Part shown: in pieces, positions 27,139-36,741 of the stretch
Position numbering within the stretch: the first letter of the stretch is position 1
Layout: every line of letters starts with the position of its first letter
Source of the DNA: Candidatus Calditenuaceae archaeon
GTDB taxonomy: Archaea > Thermoproteota > Nitrososphaeria_A > Caldarchaeales > Calditenuaceae
NCBI GenBank assembly: GCA_025059595.1
Contig: JANXDI010000021.1
Span: forward strand, 28,226-92,225
DNA: 64,000 bases
Direction of reading: 5' to 3'
Program-made: the position numbers and the translations under genes
Notes under the pieces: model-generated
The model's database searches: none
The model's input: only the letters and a program-made list of their open reading frames with translations
Told to the model about the DNA's origin: nothing

Positions 27139-30100
27139 CTTCCACCCACCTCCTCGAAGACAAGCTTCGGATAGATGCCCATGGAGAGCAACTCGTTAAG
27201 CAGGAGGAAGAAGGCGTAAGACATCGAGACTTGGACACCTGAAAAGTCCTTGCCGTGAACGGGGCAGATGAGCTGGTTTTGCTTCAAGTCATAGTAGGAT
27301 GGAAGCCCACATTTCTCGCAGAAGTGTGCCGTGTATTTGTCGCTCTGCTCAAGAAGCCTGTCAAGGAGCAGGTAGCTGGCGCCGTAAGCGATTAGGCAGT
27401 CTCTCTCCATCTCTCCGAACTTTAGGCCGCCTCCACGCGACCTACCCTCCGTCGGCTGCCTTGTCAATATCTGGACCTGCCCCCTCGACCGAGCATGCAC
27501 CTTATCCCTGACCAGATGGTGAAGTCTCTGATAATAGACGATGCCTACGAAAATCTCGACCTCGTATCTTCTACCCGTAAGACCGTCATACATGACCTCT
27601 GTCCCGGCTCCCTTGAATCCTAGGGCCTCCAGCTCAGCCTTAATCTCCTCCAGAGGCTTGCCAATGAATGGTGAGCCATCTACCTCGACGCCCTTCAGGC
27701 TCGCGAGCTTTCCCGCGAGGCTCTCTATCAGCTGGCCAACCGTCATCCTAGATGGGAAGGCGTGCGGATTAATTATCAGGTCAGGCACTATGCCGCTCGA
27801 CGTGTAGGGCATGTCAGCGTGAGGGAAGAGCATGCCTACGACGCCCTTCTGGCCGTGCCTCGATGCGAACTTGTCCCCAATCTCTGCGAAGCAGTCGGTC
27901 CTGATTCTCGCCTTAACCAGCGTGGTCTCCTCCAGCGTCTTGCTTACCATCATGGCGTCTACGACCCCAGCCTCCGTGGGCTTGATGACCTCAGACGAGT
28001 CCCTCCAAACCATCTCTCTAGCCGGAGCTCTCATGTACTCCTCCATGAAGCGCGGAGGACTGACCATGCCGACGATAGCCATTCCGCCAACGACCTCAGA
28101 CTCGGGGAACGCCAAGCCGTCCGAGTCTAGGGCCCTGTAGTATTGCTCACCCCTATACCCCCTCACGCTAGGCTCAGGAATGGAAAGCCGGTCCCTCTCC
28201 CCCCCGATATACTGCTTAGCCTCAACCTCGTAGGTCCTGTAACTGATGCTATAGCCAACCCCCCGCTCCACGGAGGACTTGTTGAGCACAACGGCATCCT
28301 CCATGTTATATCCGTAGCCGGTCAGGACAGCTACAACCAAGTTCTGACCCAACGGCCTCTCCATGAGAGAGAGCCGCCTCATGAAACGCGTAACGACAAG
28401 CGGCTTCTGCGGATAAACCAGAAGGTGGAGGCGTGAGTCTGTCCTGAGGTTTAGGCTCGTCAGCGGTACGCCGAGAGCCTGCTTTGCCATCGATGCTTCG
28501 TAAACGTTTCTCGGAGACTGGTTATGGTCGCTGTAGGGTATGATCGACGCAACAGCCCCCATCATTAAAAGCGGCGATATCTCGAGATATTGGTGACTTA
28601 TGGTCAAGCTCTCGGGAGACAGCGCGACGAGTATGTTCTCCTCCTCGGAGGCGTCCAGAAACTCCACGGCTCCTATCGAGACTAAGTCCCTGAACCTGAA
28701 TGTCCCGTTCGAGATGGAGTCTATCATCGCTTTGGAGATGCTCGGAACTCCGTTTTCCACGACAATCAGAGGCCTTCTTACCCGGCCCTCGTCGGTGTAA
28801 ATCTCAACCTCCTGTATTTGGGGATACTCACTTAAGCTTACGTTAATTGAGGGGCTTATCTCGCCCTTCCTCCTCAAAGACCTGAGCTCGCGGACGAGTG
28901 TCTTCCCATCTTGGTGGTAGCCTATCAGCTCGTTATCGAGATACACCTTGGCGCTGTAGGTCTTCTTTCTACCGCGCCTACGCTCGTCTAGCGCTACGAA
29001 GATTCCAACCATGCCGAGGTCGACGAGCCTCCTTTTCAGCTCAATCTTATCCTGCTGAGAAAGCGGGACAGACACTTCAGCACCCAAAGCCAAGTTCTTG
29101 ACGAGCCCAGAGTTTGCACCCTCCGGAGTCTCTACCGGACATATCCTCCCCCAGTGCGTGCCGTGGAGGTCTCTCGCCTCAAAATGAGCTTGGCTGCGGC
29201 TCAGAGGAGACTGGACCCGTCTCAGGTGACTGAGAGTGGCTAGATAGTTTGTCCTGTTCAAAAGCTGTGTGACGCCTACCCTGCCTCCCGGCCAGTTGCC
29301 GGTCGCAAATGCGTGAGTAACCACGTCGTTAACAATACTCGGCTTGACGAAAGGCGAGATTGTTATTGGGTAGCGTGAAGCCATGCTCTTCTCGAGCTGA
29401 TACTTTATATCCCTAATCAGCTTGGTCAGCGCCATCCTGAAGAGCTCTGTCAGCAGGGGATTCTCCAGCTTCAGCCTCTTATTGCCATAATGGTCCTTGT
29501 CCGAGGGCTTTCGCAGACCCACACTCGTCTCGAGAAGTTTACCGACCATGTCGCAGAGAAGTATTCCCTTCTTGTATCTGGCATCCAGTGTCGTGCCGAT
29601 GTGGAGCATGAAGATGTTGTCAATCATCTGTTCAGCCCTCTGCTTCCTATACTCCTCGGCATATCCGAACGCGATTCTGTTCCCGATGTAGACCAGCGCG
29701 CTATCCACGGTCTCGACACCCTCAGCCTCCATGAAGGATGGCTCGAGGAGCTCTTGAATTGCTGGGTTATTCGAGACTAAGTTGACTATCTCGCTGTCCT
29801 TAGTCAGGCCAAGCGCCCTCAACATCACTATAAGGGGAATGCCCTTGTAGATTCTGGAGAAGAAGACTTTAACGGGGCTTCCGGGCTTGTAAGTCACTTC
29901 AACCTTACTCATCCTTCCCTGATGAGACGAGAGTAGCATAGCCGAGTATTGCGGGTTCTCCCTCTGGTCCTTCACCGTTACGAGGACTTTGTTAGGCGAG
30001 AGGTCTTCAATAGCGACTATGACCCTCTCGGAGCCGTTTATGATAAAGTAGCCTCCGGGGTCTAGTGGGTCCTCGCCGATGGCCGCCAGCTCCTCGGGCG

Positions 30101-30530
30101 TCATTTTGCTTAAAGGGCAGATTGAGGACTTCACCATTATTGGAATTGAGCCGATGAGGACGCGCTCCGCGACTACGGCAGGCTTGTCGTCCACGTAAAG
30201 GGACATCTTCACGTAGATTGGCGCCGCATATGTGAGGTTCCTCAGCCTACACTCCATAGGCGTAACATCCTCCCTAACCATCCCGTCTATCTCAACGATG
30301 CGTGGAGAGCCTATCTCGACGCTCTCAAACTTAAGCTCAGCCTTTCCACGAGCCTTAATCTCGACCGGACTCATACTCATTATTAGGTTCTTGAGACCCT
30401 CCCTGACGAAGTAGTCGTAGGACATGAGATGATGGCTGATTAGACCCGCGTCATCAATGTAGGCGTCGGCGATTTTCATTAGGTCCTCGCTCGTTAACAC
30501 TGGCTGATTGGATGCGGCCTTAGCTCTCAC
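27135..30530 (-). CDS. rpoB: DNA-directed RNA polymerase subunit B, unsplit
   Basis: GRICPVETPEGANSGL, GYNMEDAVVLNKSS, GDKFASRHGQKGVVG, GRSRGGGLKFGEMERDCLIAYGA. Confidence 0.97.
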   Translation of the reverse strand: MRAKAASNQPVLTSEDLMKIADAYIDDAGLISHHLMSYDYFVREGLKNLIMSMSPVEIKARGKAELKFESVEIGSPRIVEIDGMVREDVTPMECRLRNLTYAAPIYVKMSLYVDDKPAVVAERVLIGSIPIMVKSSICPLSKMTPEELAAIGEDPLDPGGYFIINGSERVIVAIEDLSPNKVLVTVKDQRENPQYSAMLLSSHQGRMSKVEVTYKPGSPVKVFFSRIYKGIPLIVMLRALGLTKDSEIVNLVSNNPAIQELLEPSFMEAEGVETVDSALVYIGNRIAFGYAEEYRKQRAEQMIDNIFMLHIGTTLDARYKKGILLCDMVGKLLETSVGLRKPSDKDHYGNKRLKLENPLLTELFRMALTKLIRDIKYQLEKSMASRYPITISPFVKPSIVNDVVTHAFATGNWPGGRVGVTQLLNRTNYLATLSHLRRVQSPLSRSQAHFEARDLHGTHWGRICPVETPEGANSGLVKNLALGAEVSVPLSQQDKIELKRRLVDLGMVGIFVALDERRRGRKKTYSAKVYLDNELIGYHQDGKTLVRELRSLRRKGEISPSINVSLSEYPQIQEVEIYTDEGRVRRPLIVVENGVPSISKAMIDSISNGTFRFRDLVSIGAVEFLDASEEENILVALSPESLTISHQYLEISPLLMMGAVASIIPYSDHNQSPRNVYEASMAKQALGVPLTSLNLRTDSRLHLLVYPQKPLVVTRFMRRLSLMERPLGQNLVVAVLTGYGYNMEDAVVLNKSSVERGVGYSISYRTYEVEAKQYIGGERDRLSIPEPSVRGYRGEQYYRALDSDGLAFPESEVVGGMAIVGMVSPPRFMEEYMRAPAREMVWRDSSEVIKPTEAGVVDAMMVSKTLEETTLVKARIRTDCFAEIGDKFASRHGQKGVVGMLFPHADMPYTSSGIVPDLIINPHAFPSRMTVGQLIESLAGKLASLKGVEVDGSPFIGKPLEEIKAELEALGFKGAGTEVMYDGLTGRRYEVEIFVGIVYYQRLHHLVRDKVHARSRGQVQILTRQPTEGRSRGGGLKFGEMERDCLIAYGASYLLLDRLLEQSDKYTAHFCEKCGLPSYYDLKQNQLICPVHGKDFSGVQVSMSYAFFLLLNELLSMGIYPKLVFEEVGGS

Positions 30531-30721
30531 TCCTCCCTCACCACCAGCCTATAATAAGTTGCAAGACCAGCCGTCGGCGACCTCCTCGATATTTTCAAGA
30601 CATCGCCGGGCTTGGCTCCGATCTCGCGCACCACTGGGTCGCTTACTAATATCCTCGGTAACTCATTTAAAGTGACTCTATACCTACTCAACAGCTCCTG
30701 CACCTCCTCAGGCTTCATCAC
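30527..30721 (-). CDS. rpoH: DNA-directed RNA polymerase subunit H (Rpb5 C-terminal-like)
   Basis: PEEVQELLSRYRVTLNELPRILVSDPVVREIGAKPGDVLKISRRSPTAGLATYYRLVV. Homology continues upstream of the track start. Confidence 0.94.
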   Translation of the reverse strand: MMKPEEVQELLSRYRVTLNELPRILVSDPVVREIGAKPGDVLKISRRSPTAGLATYYRLVVREE

Positions 30722-30944
30722 CTCGTGTCGAGGGACCAGCTCATGCTCGAGTATCGAGATGGATGTTGAAGGCTCCTCTTCAACCTTAGCTCTCTTAGAT
30801 TTAGAAGGCTTCTCGGGCAGAATACACCACCATCCCTATAACCAGATTCACTTGTGGAAAAATCGTAATAGTCCCCTTATTAATTTATCCCATCTGCCTG
30901 TCATGAAAAACGGGCTACCCGGGGGGTCTGGGGGCATGACTCGC

Positions 30945-30964
30945 CCTTGGCCGGAGAGCCAAGG
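30945..30964. promoter_or_regulatory. Inverted repeat upstream of hesB promoter region
   Basis: CCTTGGC-CGGAGA-GCCAAGG perfect 7-bp arms, followed by an AT-rich box about 27-35 nt before ATG 31000. Confidence 0.45.
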
Positions 30965-30999
30965 ATTATTTAGAAGGATGCCATTGCTCAGCTAACGGT

Positions 31000-31341
31000 A
31001 TGCCGGAGTTCAGAATAAGCCTCACTCAGCGGGCCGCCGTCAAGGTGAAGGAGTATTTGGAGAGCGAGGGAGGCGACCTCGCATTACGGGTGCTTATACT
31101 GGGTGAGGGGTGCTGTGGGTATAGGTATGGCATGGTTCTGGATAACGAGGTTTTGGACGATGATGTTGTCGTTCAGGACAACGGTGTTAGGATAGTTGTT
31201 GATAGGTTTAGCGCCTCGTTGTTGGCAGGGTCTGAGATAGACTACGTTGAGGATGAGAGGGGCTCTGGGTTCGTGGTGAAGAACCCTAATGAGCAGTCGA
31301 CATGCAGCTGCGGTGGCCATCACCACAGCCTCATGGAGTAG
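31000..31341 (+). CDS. HesB/IscA-type iron-sulfur carrier-like protein
   Basis: ISLTQRAAVKVKEYLE...CCGYRYGM...STCSCGGHHH. Confidence 0.88.
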   Translation: MPEFRISLTQRAAVKVKEYLESEGGDLALRVLILGEGCCGYRYGMVLDNEVLDDDVVVQDNGVRIVVDRFSASLLAGSEIDYVEDERGSGFVVKNPNEQSTCSCGGHHHSLME

Positions 31342-31350
31342 ATTCAGAGC

Positions 31351-31812
31351 ATGAAGGTTGGAGACGACTGTCCGGACTTCTCCTTACCCTCCACGGAGGG
31401 GGAGTTCAGGCTCAAAGAGAAGCTTGGAAAAGACAAATACATTATACTTTACTTCTACCCGAGAGATGATACACCTGGCTGCACGGCCGAGGCCTGCAGC
31501 TTTAGAGACAATATGGGTGTCTTAACGAATTACGGGGCAGAAGTTTACGGCATAAGCACTGACAGCCTCGAAAGCCATAAGAAATTCATTCAGAAGTACG
31601 GCCTCACTTTCCCATTACTCAGCGACAGAGGAGCCGAGGTTGCGCGCCTCTTCGACGCATACAACAGCCTCTTCAAGGCGGCTAAGCGAAAGACGTTCAT
31701 AATCTCTCCTGAAGGAAAAATCGCCAAAATAATTGAGGGAGTGAAGCCAGATGAGCACGTTCGACTGGCGAGAGAGTTTCTGGAGAGACGGGTCTCCCAG
31801 AGACCTACTTGA
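31351..31812 (+). CDS. bcp: Peroxiredoxin (Bcp/thiol peroxidase type)
   Basis: VGDDCPDFSLPSTEG...YFYPRDDTPGCTAEACSFRD. Confidence 0.95.
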   Translation: MKVGDDCPDFSLPSTEGEFRLKEKLGKDKYIILYFYPRDDTPGCTAEACSFRDNMGVLTNYGAEVYGISTDSLESHKKFIQKYGLTFPLLSDRGAEVARLFDAYNSLFKAAKRKTFIISPEGKIAKIIEGVKPDEHVRLAREFLERRVSQRPT

Positions 31813-32056
31813 CCCGCGTCCGAATCTCCTTAACCAGCTCCTCAGCCGTGGGGAATCTTCCTCCCTGCTCCTTCCTCGAGAAAATCTTCTTGTCATCGAT
31901 ATAGACGTCGAAGGTGCCGCCGTCTGAGGTGTCGAGTGTCACGGAGAAGCGCTTATTGTATTCTGTGCCGAATGTTTGCAGGAGGTTGTTTGCAAGCTCC
32001 AGTGCTCTCGGTAAGTGGCCGCATGGGACGCAGTAGACTATTCTGACGTTTACCAA
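31805..32056 (-). CDS. SelT/SelW/SelH (Rdx) family CxxC protein
   Basis: VRIVYCVPCGHLPRALELANNLLQTFG...GGTFDVYIDDKKIFSRKEQGGRFP. Confidence 0.82.
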   Translation of the reverse strand: MVNVRIVYCVPCGHLPRALELANNLLQTFGTEYNKRFSVTLDTSDGGTFDVYIDDKKIFSRKEQGGRFPTAEELVKEIRTRVK

Positions 32057-32165
32057 GGCGTGGTATCTTCTCTTTTTTAGTTTATTAATTTTGACCAGCT
32101 TTCCATGTTGGTGTATTTTTAAGGTTTATATGTGCGTATTTAAAAATTTGGGATAAGGAAGGAAA

Positions 32166-32285
32166 ATGCTGAGCAGGCAGATTGCTGAGGGCGTTGAGGA
32201 GTGTCCGAGGTGTCATCTCGAGGTTCCGACAGGGACGCGAAGGTGTCCTCGGTGCGGCCTCTGCATTACATGCTCCAGCCAGTAA
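32166..32285 (+). CDS. 39-aa zinc-ribbon mini-protein
   Basis: MLSRQIAEGVEECPRCHLEVPTGTRRCPRCGLCITCSSQ; two CPRC knuckles plus CITC; not in the track because of length. Confidence 0.6.
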   Translation: MLSRQIAEGVEECPRCHLEVPTGTRRCPRCGLCITCSSQ

Positions 32286-32298
32286 ACTGTTGCGGTCT

Positions 32299-33285
32299 TT
32301 AGAGTTTAATCTGTGTCTTCTCCTCGAGTGAGTAGGCGTTTATCCCCAGTCTTCTGAGGTGCTTGGCGAGAGTTGATGAGAATCCGTAGATGGTTAGTAT
32401 CGTTTTGTAGTTAGAGTTTTTCGCGTAGGAGAATAGGCCTTGGAAGTCTGAGTGGGCGCTGAGGGGGAAGTAGGCGTCGTATCCCTCCTGTCTCCGAGTC
32501 AACACCCAGCCAGTCGCGAGAGCCCACCTGACTCGTCTCTCCGCGAGCTTGAGAATATCTCGCTGCGGCGAGATGTAGACCGCGCCGTTCTTAGCCACCT
32601 CTTCGCCCTCTCGCGTCCCAACTCTCAAGAAGTCTAGCCAGCGATACGTGCTCTTGTAGACCTTAGAAACTTCGTAGACCTCCGGCGCAACTAAGACAGG
32701 CACGCGGAGCGCCTCGTTTATGAGAGCCATTATCTCCTGAGCCTTTCCAGCCGAGTAGGCTTTCAGAGCAGGTATCTCTCCAGCCGCGAGAGTTCGAGCC
32801 GCCCACTTGATTATCTGGTAGTATATCTCTTCTCGGTTGGGGAACCTGTATATGGGGGAGCCGTAGGTTGACTCTATGATGAGGACCTCCGCCTCATGCT
32901 GCTCCGCGCCTCGCTGGAGTATACTGTCGTAGACGTTCATGTCTCCTGTGTAGAGTATGGAGAGGCCGTCGGCCTCCAGCTTGAACATGCTTGAGCCGAG
33001 CATGTGCCCCGAGTTGAGCGCGGTGAGTGAGACTCCTTCTTGGGGGGTTATCTTGACGCCTAGAGGAGACTGGAGATATTTTCTGTAATATCTTTTGCGG
33101 GAGGCGAAGATGCGTTGGGTCTCACCGGTCATTATGTTAAGCGCCCCCGGAGAGCCGGCGTGGTCCATGTGGGCGTGGCTCAGACACCTCAACCCCTCTC
33201 CCTCCGCGGAGTCGAAGAGTATGCGCGCCCCTCTGCTCTCGAGAATCGGCGCGGCTCCCTCCATCCTAATCAGGGGCAAGCTCAA
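32299..33285 (-). CDS. MBL-fold (beta-CASP/SNM1-like) putative nuclease
   Basis: LSHAHMDHAGSPGAL, GHMLGSSMF, YTGDMN, ESTYG, FPLSAHSDF. Confidence 0.85.
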   Translation of the reverse strand: MSLPLIRMEGAAPILESRGARILFDSAEGEGLRCLSHAHMDHAGSPGALNIMTGETQRIFASRKRYYRKYLQSPLGVKITPQEGVSLTALNSGHMLGSSMFKLEADGLSILYTGDMNVYDSILQRGAEQHEAEVLIIESTYGSPIYRFPNREEIYYQIIKWAARTLAAGEIPALKAYSAGKAQEIMALINEALRVPVLVAPEVYEVSKVYKSTYRWLDFLRVGTREGEEVAKNGAVYISPQRDILKLAERRVRWALATGWVLTRRQEGYDAYFPLSAHSDFQGLFSYAKNSNYKTILTIYGFSSTLAKHLRRLGINAYSLEEKTQIKL

Positions 33286-33419
33286 GGACTTGAAGTGGGT
33301 TGGTGGTTGATAAAAATTTTAGCTGGGGTCAGCCGTGGCGTGAAGAGGGTGTTTTGCCACTTCTGTGGTGAAGCTGGTGGCAGAAATCGTTTTTAACGAG
33401 CCGGTCGAGGCGGTAGTGG

Positions 33420-34748
33420 ATGTCGATTCTGAGGGAGAAATATGACAGAGCTGTTGAGCTTTCCGGCAGCATTTTATGCCTAGGCCTCGACCCTCCTCCG
33501 TGGGCTTATCCCGAGCCGAGTGATAGGCTTCGGTTCTGCCTCGACAGAATCCGACTCCTCTCAAGATACTGCTCCGCCGTCAAGATAAACGAAAACCATA
33601 TCCGCGGCCTCGGCGAGGACGGGCAAAGAGCCATAACAGACCTGGCTAGCAGGCTTGGCCTCCTTACTATTCTGGACTGCAAGATGGGCGACATCAGTGA
33701 GACCGTCCGGGCAGGCGTCAGAACAGTTTCGCGGCTCGGCTACGACTCGTTCACAGTTAACCCCTTCTTCGGCAACGTGAAGGAAGTTGCTGAGGAGTCT
33801 CATGACGCGGGCTTAGGCGTGTTTCTCCTTGCACACCCCTCTGGTAATTACGGTGATAGGTATTTCCGGGAGGTTGTGGCGGGTGAGCCGCTTTTCTGGA
33901 AGTTTATTCGGGAGGGGGTTGAGGCTAGCGTGGATGGCTATGTGCTGGGGCTTTCGCAAAGCCTCCGCGAAGAAGATATCGTCGAGATAAGGAGGGTGGT
34001 GGGGGATGACGCCGTCATCCTCGCGCCGGGGCTTGGTGCACAGGGAGGAGACCCCTCAGCTCTGATTAGGGGCGGTGGAGAGCGGATACTCTTCAACGTC
34101 GGAAGGTCAATAATTCTCTCGGAAAACCCGGCCTCGAAAGCCGCAGAGGTCTCAGAGAGTCTGGCGAGGGAGAGGGAGTTCATCCTCACGAGTCGAGCAA
34201 TAATCTCGACAAGGGGGGTTCTAAACGTCTATGATAAGCCCGTCCAGCTCTCAAGCGGCGGGTGGAGCAGAATCTACATAGACTGCAGAGCCCTTTATTC
34301 TGACCCCGCATCGAGGTCTCTCATCGCGAGGCTTATGGTGGGAGCGATTTCGCGGCGGGTGGGGAGGTCTGGCTTCGAGATTGCCACAACGGCTACAGCA
34401 GGGATACCTTTGGCGAGCATCGTGGCCGACCGGCTGGGCGTTGGCCTCGTCTACGTTAGAATGGAGAAGAAGGCGCATGGTTTGGAGAGGAGGGTGGAGG
34501 GCGTCGTCAAACCCGGAGAAGTATATGTGGGCGTCGATGACGTCGCGACCACAGGTAAAAGTGCCCTTGAATGTGTTAAGGCTGTGCGGGAGGAGGGTGG
34601 TGTGATTGAGAAGTATTTCGTGATATTCGACAGGTCTGAGGGAGCCGAGAAGCTTTTACGTGAGGCTGGGGTCGAGCTCTATTCCCTCGCCAGAATGAAC
34701 GACGAGTTCTTAACGATGGCGGGTGTGTCTGAGAGGAAAGGAGCTTAG
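33420..34748 (+). CDS. Bifunctional OMP decarboxylase-orotate phosphoribosyltransferase (PyrF-PyrE fusion)
   Basis: LGLDPPPWAYPE..., LDCKMGDISETV, VNPFFGN, LAHPSGNYG (type II PyrF); then ATTATAGIPLASIVADRLG and VGVDDVATTGKSA (OPRTase/PRPP motif). Confidence 0.92.
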   Translation: MSILREKYDRAVELSGSILCLGLDPPPWAYPEPSDRLRFCLDRIRLLSRYCSAVKINENHIRGLGEDGQRAITDLASRLGLLTILDCKMGDISETVRAGVRTVSRLGYDSFTVNPFFGNVKEVAEESHDAGLGVFLLAHPSGNYGDRYFREVVAGEPLFWKFIREGVEASVDGYVLGLSQSLREEDIVEIRRVVGDDAVILAPGLGAQGGDPSALIRGGGERILFNVGRSIILSENPASKAAEVSESLAREREFILTSRAIISTRGVLNVYDKPVQLSSGGWSRIYIDCRALYSDPASRSLIARLMVGAISRRVGRSGFEIATTATAGIPLASIVADRLGVGLVYVRMEKKAHGLERRVEGVVKPGEVYVGVDDVATTGKSALECVKAVREEGGVIEKYFVIFDRSEGAEKLLREAGVELYSLARMNDEFLTMAGVSERKGA

Positions 34749-34752
34749 CGGT

Positions 34753-35832
34753 CTAACGGCTCCTCACTATGAGATACTCCGCGAGCTGTCTCAGGAGTTC
34801 CTTGGCCCTGCTCGGGCTCAGCTCAGCCTCAACCGCGCTCCAAGCATCCTCAACCAAGCGCCGAGCCACAGACTTGCTGTATTCGACGGCCCCGCTCTCC
34901 TTTATCAGCTCAATAGCCTCAAAAATCATCTTCCTGTCAGCCGACTTCACGCCCAAGACGCTGCGAATCCTATCACTCTTCTCCCTAGGGAGGGTCCGGA
35001 GAGCGTGTATGACTATCAGAGTCCTCTTCCCCTCTTTCAGGTCTCCTCCAATCTCTTTCCCATAGAGGGCTTCGTCGCCGATGAGATTCAGTAAATCGTC
35101 CTGAATCTGAAAAGCTACCGCGATTGATGATGCAAATCTGCTGAGCTTCTCCTCGAGAGGCCCCCCCACTCCAGCAGCGAGGCACGCGATTCTCACAGCC
35201 ATCCTCGCGAGGCTACCGGTCTTGAGGTCGCACATCAGCATGTATTGCGCCTCACTGACTTCACTGCTTAAGCCTCTGTGCCAAGCGATATCGAGGGCCT
35301 GGCCGAGGCTGAGCTTCAACATCTCCTCCACGTAGAGCTTCAAGAGGGCTCTCTGAAATTCAGCCGGTAGATTAACTCTTGATAACACGGCTGCGACGGG
35401 GAGGTAATATAGCGTGTTACCCACGTTTATTGCGACATCCTCTCCATAGATTTTGTGGATACAGGGCTTGCCTCTCCTCACATCACTCGCGTCCTCAACA
35501 TCGTCCACGATGAGAGTCCCGTTGTGAATGAGCTCAGGTATCACTAGGAGCTTCACGACTTCATCTGCGCGGCCTCCTAGCGCCTCGTAGACGATTAAGC
35601 CGAGGGCAGGCCTCCAACGCTTGCCCCCTCTGTCCAGAAGATCCCAGGCCGGCTTCGCAACCACCTCGTTGAGAGAATAAACATCCACCTCCCCGTAGCT
35701 TAAACCCGCAACCCTGCGGTAATAGCCCTCGTCCGGAGACCTTGGAAAGAACTCCTCGAGAACCTCGTTGACTAGCCTCGCATAATTTCCTAGCTCCTCC
35801 TCGATTCTCACGACACGGATATGCGCCATCAC
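34753..35832 (-). CDS. Polyprenyl (geranylgeranyl) diphosphate synthase
   Basis: GGKRWRPALGLIVYEAL, LIVDDVEDASDVRRGKPCIHKIYG, QIQDDLLNLIGD. Confidence 0.95.
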   Translation of the reverse strand: MMAHIRVVRIEEELGNYARLVNEVLEEFFPRSPDEGYYRRVAGLSYGEVDVYSLNEVVAKPAWDLLDRGGKRWRPALGLIVYEALGGRADEVVKLLVIPELIHNGTLIVDDVEDASDVRRGKPCIHKIYGEDVAINVGNTLYYLPVAAVLSRVNLPAEFQRALLKLYVEEMLKLSLGQALDIAWHRGLSSEVSEAQYMLMCDLKTGSLARMAVRIACLAAGVGGPLEEKLSRFASSIAVAFQIQDDLLNLIGDEALYGKEIGGDLKEGKRTLIVIHALRTLPREKSDRIRSVLGVKSADRKMIFEAIELIKESGAVEYSKSVARRLVEDAWSAVEAELSPSRAKELLRQLAEYLIVRSR

Positions 35833-35862
35833 TCGTAATAAATCGTTTCTTAAGGGGGCGGG

Positions 35863-36645
35863 CTAAATTGTAAGACCATTTCTCCTTAAAAACTCAGAAG
35901 TCTCAGCCTCAAGAGCCTCGACTTCCCTGCCGCTCCTGACCTTCTCTGCCAGATACTCCATATAGGTGGAGCGCGTGCCTACGTATTTCAGGAGGTAGCC
36001 CTCAGCGGCAAGCTTCTCCGATGCCTCCTCCAGATACCTGAGGAGCTGCTCTTTCTTAGGCTCTACATATCTGTCGAACATGAGTATGAGGTCGAGAGGC
36101 ATCCTCGGACGTATCGGTGGATTCTCCCCCGGAGGGCCCATGCAGATGAAGAAGAGTGGGGCTACGCCGGCTGGGAGCTGGAGGAGGTCTTGAAGCTCGC
36201 TACCTAGCTTCAGAGGCCAGTCTAGGATAACTGAGGAGTAGCCTATGGCTTCACCCGCCAAGGTCAGGTTCTCGGCGAAGAGGCCAGCCTCGAATATGGC
36301 CTCCACCGTCTCTATAGGGTTGGGCGGCCTCTCGAGGATATTCCTCGGCTCGAGCAGGTCGAAGAGCATCTTTGTTCTCCTCATATCCACACAGAGTAGC
36401 AGAATTATGGGTGCCTGCTTGATGATATTGTCCTCAGTCAGCTCGTATATTCTCGCCCTCAGTTCAGGCCTCGTTATACATATCACCGTAAATGACTGAT
36501 AAACGATTGGAGCTCTCTGCCCCGCCTCCACCAGAAGCTCGAGAACATCACGGCTGGGCCTCGCATCCCTGAAAACCCTGATAGACCTCCTCCTAAAGAT
36601 GAGCGCGAGGACGCCGCGCTTCCTCTTTTGACGGGCCGCCGACAT
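35863..36645 (-). CDS. Nitroreductase family protein
   Basis: RRSIRVFRDARPSRDVLELLVEAGQRAP, AGLFAENLTLAGEAIGYSS. Confidence 0.9.
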   Translation of the reverse strand: MSAARQKRKRGVLALIFRRRSIRVFRDARPSRDVLELLVEAGQRAPIVYQSFTVICITRPELRARIYELTEDNIIKQAPIILLLCVDMRRTKMLFDLLEPRNILERPPNPIETVEAIFEAGLFAENLTLAGEAIGYSSVILDWPLKLGSELQDLLQLPAGVAPLFFICMGPPGENPPIRPRMPLDLILMFDRYVEPKKEQLLRYLEEASEKLAAEGYLLKYVGTRSTYMEYLAEKVRSGREVEALEAETSEFLRRNGLTI

Positions 36646-36741
36646 AGCGCCACCCTGTGAAAGAATTCATCGAGGCTAGTAATTAAATAAACCGAGAAAG
36701 AGCTAGGAGAGGAATTACCGCCTACTTGAGGTTTGTAAGAC

